The notes under the pieces: generated by a model
The model's database searches: none
Told to the model about the DNA's origin: nothing
Seen by the model: only the letters and a program-made list of their open reading frames with translations
Origin: Kangiellaceae bacterium
GTDB taxonomy: Bacteria; Pseudomonadota; Gammaproteobacteria; Enterobacterales; Kangiellaceae
NCBI GenBank assembly: GCA_030590405.1
Contig: JAUUYO010000190.1
Location: forward strand, 1 to 6,610
Direction of reading: 5' to 3'
DNA length: 6,610 nucleotides
Shown here: positions 1 to 5,565 of the stretch, piece after piece
Position numbering within the stretch: the stretch's first letter is position 1
How the letters are laid out: each line of letters begins with the position of its first letter
Made by a program: the position numbers and the translations under genes

Positions 1-398
1 CTCTAACTGATTTTGGTATTGCCTATATGTCCGATCACAGTAAAACTAAAACCGGAACCATTATGGGCAGTCCTTATTATATGTCGCCCGAACAAATACT
101 CGGCACAAAAATCGATGGCCGTAGTGATATTTTCAGTTTAGGTGTAACTTTTTATCAGTTATTAAGTGGTCACTTACCCTTTACTGGAGAATCGATTGCC
201 AGTGTTGCCTTTCATATTACAAAAACCAAGCATGAGTCGGTTAAACAGTGGAATAAAAAATTACCTTCCAGTGCTGCAAGAATTACCAATAAAGCGCTAC
301 AGAAAGATGCTGATAAACGATTTCAGAGCATGCAGGAGTTTAAGCAAGCTCTGATCAATGCATTAAAGAGGGACTATAAAAAGTCGCCGCTATCATGA
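1..398 (+). CDS. Hanks-type Ser/Thr protein kinase, C-terminal part (5' end cut by window edge)
   Basis: Transfers phosphate from ATP to Ser/Thr of target proteins. The reading frame is open from base 3 and starts inside the catalytic domain. It opens with LTDFGIA, which carries the Mg-binding DFG aspartate (bases 9-11). The activation segment follows, rich in Thr/Ser, then GSPYYMSPEQ (SPE in place of APE, subdomain VIII). Next come the subdomain IX aspartate in GRSDIFSLGVTFYQLLSG and the late arginine in DKRFQS (subdomain XI). The ATP-binding loop, catalytic lysine and HRD loop must lie upstream of the window. The protein stops about 25 residues after the kinase fold, with no membrane segment, PASTA repeat or other domain on the C-terminal side. 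The ATG at base 27 is internal (after DFG) and is not the start. The stop overlaps the PP2C start, so the two genes are probably translationally coupled. Kinase identity is firm; substrates are unknown. Confidence 0.95.
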   Translation, partial: LTDFGIAYMSDHSKTKTGTIMGSPYYMSPEQILGTKIDGRSDIFSLGVTFYQLLSGHLPFTGESIASVAFHITKTKHESVKQWNKKLPSSAARITNKALQKDADKRFQSMQEFKQALINALKRDYKKSPLS

Positions 399-1171
399 AA
401 GTTTTCCCAGCGATAAAATTTAGTTTTCAATCAATCTGCGATCAAGGGGCGGTCAGACCTAACAATGAAGATGCTATCAAATTTGGCTTGGCCGATGATG
501 GTAACCTTGCCTGGATGGTTATCGCCGATGGTATGGGAGGGCATCTCGCCGGAGAGGTGGCTAGTGGATTACTCGTTGATGAAATAGAAACTGCGTTTAA
601 CAACCTTGATGATTTTAACAGTCAAGACTGGCTCTGCTGGATCGAAATTGAATTAAACCGAGCTAACAATAAAATATTTGCGCAGGCACAAAAAAATATT
701 GAACAGAAAGGAATGGGCACAACCGCCGTTTTGGCGATTATTCATCAACAACAATGTTATCTTGGTTGGGTAGGAGACTCCCGGTGTTATCGCTATCGAA
801 TTGACAAAATTAAACCAGATAACCTGATTCAACTGACCATTGATCACACCATGATACAAGCTTTATTAGACAAAGGGGCGATTAGTCAAAAAGAGGCTGA
901 GGCATCCAATAATAAAAACATGTTATCCAGAGCCATCGGGGTCAAAAAAGGTATCGATGTCGACACCAGACAAGTAACAATTTACGAACACGATATTTTA
1001 TTGTTATCAACCGATGGTTTACATGATAGTCTCTCTTTAGAATCTTTTGAGTCGAGTATTAAAAAGATTTCAAAAGGGCAGGAAATTGGTAATGAATTAG
1101 TCAAAAAAGCCGTTACCCAAGGCAGTAAAGATAATATTACTTTTGGCAGTATTCGGGTTAATCCAGGCTAA
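395..1171 (+). CDS. PP2C-family (PPM) Ser/Thr protein phosphatase
   Basis: Metal-dependent phosphatase, 258 aa, the size of a bare bacterial PP2C domain (PppA/Stp type), with no signal peptide or membrane segment, so cytosolic. All core motifs are visible: R21 and NNED 23-26, DGMGG 45-49, GMGTT 106-110, GDSR 127-130, DH 150-151, STDGL 206-209 and KDN 245-247. The metal-binding aspartates D26, D45, D207 and D246 are intact, so it should be active. The start ATG overlaps the kinase stop as ATGA, and no strong Shine-Dalgarno sequence precedes it, which points to re-initiation by ribosomes finishing the kinase. By family knowledge, such a phosphatase reverses the partner kinase's autophosphorylation and the phosphorylation of its substrates. 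That it acts on the adjacent kinase and FHA protein is inferred from position. Confidence 0.95.
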   Translation: MKVFPAIKFSFQSICDQGAVRPNNEDAIKFGLADDGNLAWMVIADGMGGHLAGEVASGLLVDEIETAFNNLDDFNSQDWLCWIEIELNRANNKIFAQAQKNIEQKGMGTTAVLAIIHQQQCYLGWVGDSRCYRYRIDKIKPDNLIQLTIDHTMIQALLDKGAISQKEAEASNNKNMLSRAIGVKKGIDVDTRQVTIYEHDILLLSTDGLHDSLSLESFESSIKKISKGQEIGNELVKKAVTQGSKDNITFGSIRVNPG

Positions 1172-1219
1172 AAAATAAATTTAGAAAAATACCTATCAAA
1201 ATCTAATTGGAATTTAAAC

Positions 1220-1567
1220 ATGGCATACCTTGCACTGATCGTTGAAGATGTAATTATCAACAAATGGGAACTGACTGAAGAAGTTATCATTTTGGGCCGA
1301 TCGAAAGATTGCGATATTCAAATTGATGATCAATCGGTGAGTTCTAAACACGCCAGAATAGTCGCTGAAGCGGATCCTTTTTTAGATGGTAATAAACTGC
1401 TTTTTATTGAAGATCTTAAAAGTACCAATGGGACTGAATTAAATGGAAAGCCCGTCGTAAAAGAAAAACTAAACGATGGTGATTCTTTAAAAATAGGTTT
1501 CACTTACTTTCAGTTACTTGATAACAATAATAATAATTTAGATGAGACTGCAGTGATAATATCCTAG
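1220..1567 (+). CDS. Stand-alone FHA-domain protein (phosphothreonine reader)
   Basis: A 115-aa protein that is almost entirely one forkhead-associated domain, a fold that binds phosphothreonine peptides. Conserved positions are present: G26-R27 (ILGRSKDCDIQID), S41 and H44 (SVSSKHARI), and N70-G71 (KSTNGTELNG). R27, S41 and N70 are the expected phosphopeptide contacts. No membrane segment or catalytic domain is seen. The C-terminus has a run of five Asn (102-106, partly an AAT repeat) and then DETAVIIS, where T110 followed by I113 at +3 resembles an FHA ligand. The start follows a 48-base gap after the phosphatase gene with only a weak GGA-type ribosome site. Adjacency to kinase and phosphatase suggests it is their effector or adaptor, as GarA/OdhI or type VI secretion Fha proteins are. 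No type VI secretion gene is visible, so that link is untested. Confidence 0.9.
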   Translation: MAYLALIVEDVIINKWELTEEVIILGRSKDCDIQIDDQSVSSKHARIVAEADPFLDGNKLLFIEDLKSTNGTELNGKPVVKEKLNDGDSLKIGFTYFQLLDNNNNNLDETAVIIS

Positions 1568-1595
1568 TATTATATGGGCCTTGGTCAGTATGTTG

Positions 1596-1626
1596 AAAAA
1601 GTAGAATGGGTTAACCTCCATTCTAC
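1596..1626 (-). terminator. Rho-independent terminator of the MBL-fold gene
   Basis: A perfect 9-bp inverted repeat (GTAGAATGG at 1601-1609, CCATTCTAC at 1618-1626) with an 8-base loop lies between two convergent genes. Read on the minus strand the hairpin is followed at once by TTTTTC (the A-run at 1596-1600), the classic arrangement for ending the hydrolase transcript 12 bases past its stop. On the plus strand there is no T-run after the stem, so any ending of the FHA transcript here would be weaker. Confidence 0.75.
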
Positions 1627-1638
1627 ATCACGCAGTTA

Positions 1639-2523
1639 TTAATTTAAGCTCTCAAAAATAATTTCAACAAAAGCATCTTGTTTAATAAAACCATTGCCCC
1701 ATTTAGTCGCCAGTTGTTCCAACACTTTTTCACCTTTAATCCTTTCCAGATCGCCACGGCCCTTAATCGCCTGGCTGACTTTTTCTCTGGCATCAACCAG
1801 CATATTTCGATAGGCCAGTAAATCTTCCATAGTTGAAAGTGGTCCGTGGCCGGGAATAATGCGGGTGTCTCGATTGGCATTTTTCAGCACCCAGTTCACT
1901 GCACTGATCACCCCGTCAATTGATCCGCCAGATGAAATATCAATAAAAGGAAAGGTTCCTGAGAAAAACAAATCCCCCATATGGATCACATTCGAGCCCT
2001 TAAACCAAATAATCGAATCGCCATCGGTATGACCGTGAGGCATATGGATCACCTGGGCAATTTCTCCATTGATATGAAACTCGATTTCATCGGCAAACGT
2101 AATCACTGGTAAGGCCGAATCGGGACTGGGCTTAACCTTTTTATTAAACAATTTGATGAGTTGCTCACTACTCATTCGCTTACGCACATTTTTATGCGCG
2201 ACGATGATTGCGCCGCTATGAGCAAAGTTTTGATTACCACCAACATGGTCGCCATGCCAGTGGGTATTGATCAAAAACTTGACTGGACTGGCAGATATTT
2301 CCTTGATGGCCGAAGTGATTTTTTCTGACAAAGGCGCATACTGATCGTCGATCATAAACAGTCCATCTTTGCCAGTGGACAGGCCAATATTGCCGCCCTG
2401 CCCTTTAAGCATATAGATGTTGTCTTTGACATGTTGACTATCGATAATGACTTCTTTTTCCTTGGCACTAATCGAGAAACTTAAAAAAAAGATTATCAAA
2501 GGTAAGTTTTTAATGAGATTCAT
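1639..2523 (-). CDS. Exported metallo-beta-lactamase-fold hydrolase
   Basis: A 294-aa protein with a Sec signal peptide: Lys near the N-terminus, a hydrophobic stretch at about 7-19, and a likely cleavage after SISA (residue 20). There is no lipobox Cys, so a soluble periplasmic enzyme is expected. The MBL zinc ligands are present: HWHGDH (H88, H90, D92, H93), H165 in HGHTDGD, D184 in HMGDLFF and H226 in PGHGPLS, which should form a two-metal site. A C-terminal helical stretch (about 231-294) resembles periplasmic MBL-fold hydrolases of the quinoprotein-relay type more than true beta-lactamases; this comparison is from general family knowledge. The substrate is unknown. The start is supported by AGGA (2532-2535) eight bases upstream and by the signal peptide. 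It stands alone, convergent with the FHA gene and divergent from qmcA, with its own terminator. Confidence 0.88.
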   Translation of the reverse strand: MNLIKNLPLIIFFLSFSISAKEKEVIIDSQHVKDNIYMLKGQGGNIGLSTGKDGLFMIDDQYAPLSEKITSAIKEISASPVKFLINTHWHGDHVGGNQNFAHSGAIIVAHKNVRKRMSSEQLIKLFNKKVKPSPDSALPVITFADEIEFHINGEIAQVIHMPHGHTDGDSIIWFKGSNVIHMGDLFFSGTFPFIDISSGGSIDGVISAVNWVLKNANRDTRIIPGHGPLSTMEDLLAYRNMLVDAREKVSQAIKGRGDLERIKGEKVLEQLATKWGNGFIKQDAFVEIIFESLN

Positions 2524-2677
2524 TGATGACGTCCTGATAGTGTATTCGCTTATGATTTTACCGCATCATAGCTTTAAATATCTGTAAATGGAATATCTGA
2601 AAAGCCTGTTCGTTAAATTAGCCAAATCACTCCTTTCGGAGTACTGGCACAAATTCAATCGGTTAGTGCTTGATTTA

Positions 2678-2706
2678 TTGTCAAAACTTAGGCTAACTGG
2701 TTAATT
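2678..2706 (+). promoter_or_regulatory. Candidate sigma70 promoter for qmcA-nfeD
   Basis: TTGTCA (2678-2683) matches the -35 consensus at five of six bases. Seventeen bases downstream lies TTAATT (2701-2706), a poor -10 box matching at three of six. Position fits a leader of about 30 bases before qmcA. This is consensus matching only; the 220-base gap between the two divergent genes must also hold the minus-strand promoter, for which the best -10 I see is TATGAT (2570-2565 on the minus strand), without a good -35. Confidence 0.3.
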
Positions 2707-2743
2707 GACTGATTAAATTTAATAATTTGAAGAGGGAAGAACG

Positions 2744-3661
2744 ATGGATAGTGGCTATATAGCATTAGCAATTTTAGGCGCAATTATATTTCTGGTTTTT
2801 TTAGGAGCCAAAACAGTCCCGCAGGGATATGAATTTACCGTAGAACGATTTGGAAAATATACCAAGAGCCTGCGACCTGGTTTTAACTGGATTACCCCCA
2901 TTATTGAAACGATAGGAGCCAAGGTTAATATGATGGAACAAGTATTAGATATCCCAGAGCAACAGGTTATCTCACAAGATAACGCCACAGTCACGATTGA
3001 TGCCGTTTGTTTTTATCAAATAGTTAGCTCACCGCAAGCGATGTATGAGGTTAATGATTTAGAAAGGGCGATGCAGAATTTAGTAACCACCAATATGCGA
3101 ACGGTGCTGGGTTCGATGGATTTAGATGAAATGTTATCCAAACGAGATTCTATCAACGCCAAAATCCTGAGTATCGTCGATGAAGCGACCAACCCCTGGG
3201 GCGTAAAAATCACCCGAATTGAAATTAAAGATATCCTACCACCCAAAGACCTGGTTCAGGCGATGGCTCAACAGATGAAAGCGGAAAGGATCAAACGAGC
3301 GAATATTCTCGAAGCCGAAGGCTTTAAACAGTCCGCTATCTTAAAAGCGGAAGGTCAAAAAGAGTCTGAAATTCGTCAGGCAGAAGGCGAAAGACAAGCC
3401 GCCTTTTTACAAGCTGAAGCCAGAGAACGCCAGGCCCAGGCAGAAGCGACCGCCACCAATATGGTCTCCAAAGCGATTGCAGACGGTGATATTCAGGCGA
3501 TCAATTACTTCGTTTCACAAAAATACATTGAAGCGCTGACCGAAATCGGCAAAAGTGAAAGCTCAAAACTGGTGATGATGCCACTTGAAGCCAGCTCAGT
3601 GATTGGCTCGATTGCCGGTATTGCCGAACTGGCTAAAGCTGCCGGTATGACCAAAGGATAA
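2744..3661 (+). CDS. qmcA: SPFH/stomatin-family membrane protein QmcA (YbbK)
   Basis: A 305-aa protein, the same length as E. coli QmcA as I recall it and similar throughout. One N-terminal membrane segment (about 5-22) is followed by the SPFH/band-7 domain (about 24-190), with recognisable blocks VPQGYEFTVERFGKYT, MMEQVLDIPEQ, TVLGSMDLDEML and DEATNPWGVKITRIEI. A helical region with repeated AEG units (about 188-236) is probably coiled coil and drives oligomer assembly. The C-terminal block VMMPLEASSVIGSIAGIAEL is also conserved. SPFH proteins form large cage-like oligomers in membrane microdomains and interact with membrane proteases such as FtsH; the precise role of QmcA is not settled. 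The start is supported by the strong AGAGGGA ribosome site (2731-2737). The partner nfeD gene begins 14 bases after the stop, the usual pairing. Confidence 0.95.
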   Translation: MDSGYIALAILGAIIFLVFLGAKTVPQGYEFTVERFGKYTKSLRPGFNWITPIIETIGAKVNMMEQVLDIPEQQVISQDNATVTIDAVCFYQIVSSPQAMYEVNDLERAMQNLVTTNMRTVLGSMDLDEMLSKRDSINAKILSIVDEATNPWGVKITRIEIKDILPPKDLVQAMAQQMKAERIKRANILEAEGFKQSAILKAEGQKESEIRQAEGERQAAFLQAEARERQAQAEATATNMVSKAIADGDIQAINYFVSQKYIEALTEIGKSESSKLVMMPLEASSVIGSIAGIAELAKAAGMTKG

Positions 3662-3669
3662 GGGGGGAG
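3661..3669 (+). promoter_or_regulatory. Strong ribosome binding site of nfeD
   Basis: AGGGGGGAG begins on the last base of the qmcA stop codon, and its GGAG core (3666-3669) lies six bases before the nfeD ATG. It fixes that start. The run of six G within it is unusual in this AT-rich sequence. Confidence 0.7.
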
Positions 3670-3675
3670 AATCGT

Positions 3676-4116
3676 ATGTTAGACAGTTTAGTTTATTGGC
3701 ATTGGATCGTCCTGGGATTTTTGCTATTAATTCTGGAAATGCTCGCGCCCGGCGCAATCTTAATGTGGTTTGGTGCCGGGGCCTTGCTAGTGGGGGGGCT
3801 TCTTTATTTATTTCCTGAGATAAGTTGGGATTGGCAAATCGTTATTTTTGCGGTGGTTTCTTTTGTCAGTATTTTTGCCTGGAAAAAGCTCAGAAATAAA
3901 AGCCCCGATGATAATACCGAAGCAGGCACCCTTAATCAGCGTGGAAAAGCCCTGGTAGGACGACGTATCCCGCTGGTGGAATCGATTACCAATGGGGTTG
4001 GCCGAGTTCAAATCGAAGATACCTTTTGGCGGGTGGAGGGACCAGATTTAGCAGTCGACACTCTGGTCGCGGTGACTGACTCGGATGGCGCAACACTTAA
4101 GGTTGAAGCTACTTAG
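3676..4116 (+). CDS. NfeD-family membrane protein, short form (YbbJ-like)
   Basis: A 146-aa partner of the SPFH protein. Three hydrophobic segments (about 7-24, 26-46 and 51-69) are followed by a soluble C-terminal domain (about 87-146) that starts with LNQRGKALVGRRIPL. That block matches the OB-fold domain of short NfeD proteins such as E. coli YbbJ (about 150 aa). It lacks the N-terminal ClpP-like protease domain of long NfeD proteins. Short NfeD proteins are thought to bind their SPFH partner and help organise or anchor the oligomer; the molecular role is not well defined. The start is supported by a GGAG core six bases upstream. A run of seven G (3792-3798) lies inside the coding part of the second membrane segment. 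No convincing terminator follows. Confidence 0.9.
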   Translation: MLDSLVYWHWIVLGFLLLILEMLAPGAILMWFGAGALLVGGLLYLFPEISWDWQIVIFAVVSFVSIFAWKKLRNKSPDDNTEAGTLNQRGKALVGRRIPLVESITNGVGRVQIEDTFWRVEGPDLAVDTLVAVTDSDGATLKVEAT

Positions 4117-4388
4117 CCGTGGTTCTACTAGCTTTAATGAACTATTCAGGTTAATTCTAAAATTTGTCAATTTGAGGCAAGAAATGTGAGCATACGCGTT
4201 TATGTAATCATTTTTGAACGAAGAAACGGCGAATTTTAGAGTTAAGCAGAATAGTTACAATTAGATTACCGCTTAAACTCCGTGTATAATGCCCTTCCTC
4301 GCAAAATCCAGATGATTTCTAGATTACTCATGGTTGCTCCAACCGCTAACCTCTGCGACACTTTGATTACTTTTTTGGTAGGAACAAA
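4117..4388. other. Intergenic region between nfeD and yibN
   Basis: These 272 bases hold no credible gene: I see no start codon with a ribosome site opening a sizeable frame, and no tRNA-like fold. The region is AT-rich in its left two thirds. The right end carries the yibN promoter candidate (around 4285), a small GGTTG/CAACC hairpin (4332-4344) and the yibN ribosome site AGGA (4380-4383). Confidence 0.6.
4261..4290 (+). promoter_or_regulatory. Candidate sigma70 promoter for yibN
   Basis: A perfect -10 box TATAAT at 4285-4290 is preceded directly by TG and followed by GCCC. The -35 region is poor (TTAGAT at 4261-4266 with an 18-base spacer is the best fit), so the promoter may depend on an activator or on the -10 element. 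Transcription would start near 4297, giving a leader of about 90 bases before yibN. Confidence 0.5.
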
Positions 4389-4811
4389 ATGAACGAAATA
4401 ATCCAATTTGCCCAAGCTCATCTGGCGCTGTCTTCAGCCTGGCTGGTAGTTGCCATCGTCTTAGCAATCACTCAGTTTCGCCAAATGGCTGCCGCACCTA
4501 AATCGGTGAATACCCAAATGCTGACCAATATGGTCAACCGTGAAAATGGGGTGGTGATCGATATTCGTCCTCAGGCAGATTTTAATAAGGGGCATATTCA
4601 CGGCGCGATCAATATTCCCCAGTCAAAAGTAAAAGATAAGCTTGCAGACCTTGAAAAATATAAAAATACTCCCATCATTATGGTCTGTGCCAATGGGATC
4701 TCGGTGATTGGTGCCTGTAACATCCTTAAAAAATCAGGGATAGAACAAGTTTTTAAGCTAACAGGCGGTATGAATTCGTGGGTCGGGGACAATTTGCCAG
4801 TTGTTAAATAG
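4389..4811 (+). CDS. yibN: Membrane-anchored rhodanese-domain protein YibN
   Basis: A 140-aa protein with one N-terminal membrane segment (about 12-29) and a rhodanese domain (about 43-138) facing the cytosol by the positive-inside rule (R31 follows the segment). Visible blocks are VVIDIRPQADFNKGHIHGA, the active loop C100-ANGIS with the catalytic cysteine, and the closing KLTGGMNSWVGDNLPVV. Rhodaneses carry sulfur as a cysteine persulfide; the physiological acceptor for YibN is not established from sequence. As I recall it, E. coli YibN does not have cysteine at this loop position, so this copy may be catalytically more typical. Length and membrane anchor match YibN, and the order yibN-secB-gpsA agrees. 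The start is supported by AGGA (4380-4383). The usual neighbour grxC is missing downstream. Confidence 0.9.
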   Translation: MNEIIQFAQAHLALSSAWLVVAIVLAITQFRQMAAAPKSVNTQMLTNMVNRENGVVIDIRPQADFNKGHIHGAINIPQSKVKDKLADLEKYKNTPIIMVCANGISVIGACNILKKSGIEQVFKLTGGMNSWVGDNLPVVK

Positions 4812-4815
4812 ATAC

Positions 4816-4845
4816 AAATCAGCGCGCTCAATGACGCGCTGATTT
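4816..4845 (+). terminator. Perfect 11-bp hairpin after yibN, probable terminator
   Basis: AAATCAGCGCG (4816-4826) pairs exactly with CGCGCTGATTT (4835-4845) around an 8-base loop, beginning four bases after the yibN stop. The GC-rich core and position suit a transcription terminator, but only three T end the stem and A-rich sequence follows, so it lacks a proper U-tract. It could instead be a weak terminator or an mRNA 3'-end stabiliser that separates yibN from secB. Confidence 0.55.
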
Positions 4846-5020
4846 AATGATAAAAAAATAACAATCAGCTAATAGAAACAAAAATAGACGAATTCAATTT
4901 TAAGCTTTATCGGTAAATTGGTTCTTATGAGCTAAATCAAATGTTTGTACCAAATAAATACTCGTTTGCTGCAATTGATTTAGAAAACATTCACACATTC
5001 AATAAGTAGAGAAAGCAGTT

Positions 5021-5545
5021 ATGACTGACCAAATAGATATAAACCCGGAAGCCGCCAGTGGCGAAGAACAACAAAATCTCCCACAAGTCGCAATCCAGCG
5101 AATTTATGTAAAAGATATTTCTTTTGAAGCGCCAAACTTGCCTGAATTATTTTCAGTTGAGTATAAGCCACAAATCAAAATGGAAATGAACAGCAAATCT
5201 CGTATCGTCGCTGATGATAACTACGAAGTGATCTTGACCATTTCTGTTAAAGCTGAAAACGAAGACAAAACAGTCTTTTTGGTCGAAGTTCAGCAAGCTG
5301 GCATCTTTTTGTTAAAAAATGTGAACGAGCAGCAGTTACAACATACTCTTAGCGTTATGGCACCTGAAACCCTTTATCCTTATGTGCGTGAAACCATTGC
5401 ATCATTAATTGGTCGCACCGGATTCCCTGCCGTACAGTTAGCACCTATTAACTTCCAGGCACTCTTTATCCAAAAAATGCAGCAAGCGCAAGCCGAAGCA
5501 GAAGGGAATGCCGAGCCAAACCCTGAAGCAACGACTATCCAGTAA
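5021..5545 (+). CDS. secB: Protein-export chaperone SecB
   Basis: SecB works as a tetramer in the cytosol, holding preproteins unfolded and handing them to SecA for the Sec translocon. The 174-aa product shows the family blocks: IQRIYVKDISFEAPN (25-39), FLVEVQQAGIF (86-96), TLYPYVRETIASLIGR (117-132) and FPAVQLAPINFQALF (135-149). It is about 20 residues longer than E. coli SecB, from an extra acidic N-terminal stretch (up to about residue 22) and an Ala/Glu/Gln-rich tail (about 152-174). Both ends are normally disordered and variable. The start is supported by AGAGAAAG (5008-5015). The position before gpsA is the conserved arrangement, with a 20-base gap, so the two are likely co-transcribed. 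Its presence fits a proteobacterium. The upstream 209-base gap should carry its promoter, but I see no clear -35/-10 pair there. Confidence 0.96.
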   Translation: MTDQIDINPEAASGEEQQNLPQVAIQRIYVKDISFEAPNLPELFSVEYKPQIKMEMNSKSRIVADDNYEVILTISVKAENEDKTVFLVEVQQAGIFLLKNVNEQQLQHTLSVMAPETLYPYVRETIASLIGRTGFPAVQLAPINFQALFIQKMQQAQAEAEGNAEPNPEATTIQ

Positions 5546-5565
5546 GTTCTGGTAAATCTTGCTTT

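Noticed and set aside
27..398. A complete 123-aa gene starting at the ATG at base 27
   Set aside because: The frame is open upstream and encodes LTDFGIA directly before this Met, so the ATG is an internal codon of a kinase cut by the window edge.
653..859. Antisense frame inside the PP2C gene, and similar antisense or shifted frames within qmcA, nfeD, yibN, secB, gpsA and the MBL gene
   Set aside because: They lie wholly within strongly supported genes, show no recognisable domain, and have no ribosome site or separate promoter.
1526..1537. AAT triplet repeat as a phase-variable microsatellite
   Set aside because: Only four perfect units in frame; length changes would just add or remove Asn in a linker without shifting the frame.
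1639..2523. Antibiotic-resistance beta-lactamase
   Set aside because: Only the generic MBL zinc motifs are visible. Signal peptide and fold are shared by many non-resistance hydrolases, and no mobile element flanks it.
2629..2642. ACTCC/GGAGT inverted repeat upstream of qmcA as an operator
   Set aside because: Five base pairs with a four-base loop is within chance expectation and nothing else supports it.
2705..2710. TTGACT as the -35 box of qmcA
   Set aside because: The -10 box would fall on the ribosome site, leaving no room for a start point before it; the nearest AT-rich hexamer is only 12 bases away.
4291..4388. A small RNA gene after the TATAAT promoter
   Set aside because: The only structure is a 5-bp hairpin with a three-base loop and no terminator before the yibN start, so a yibN leader is the simpler reading.
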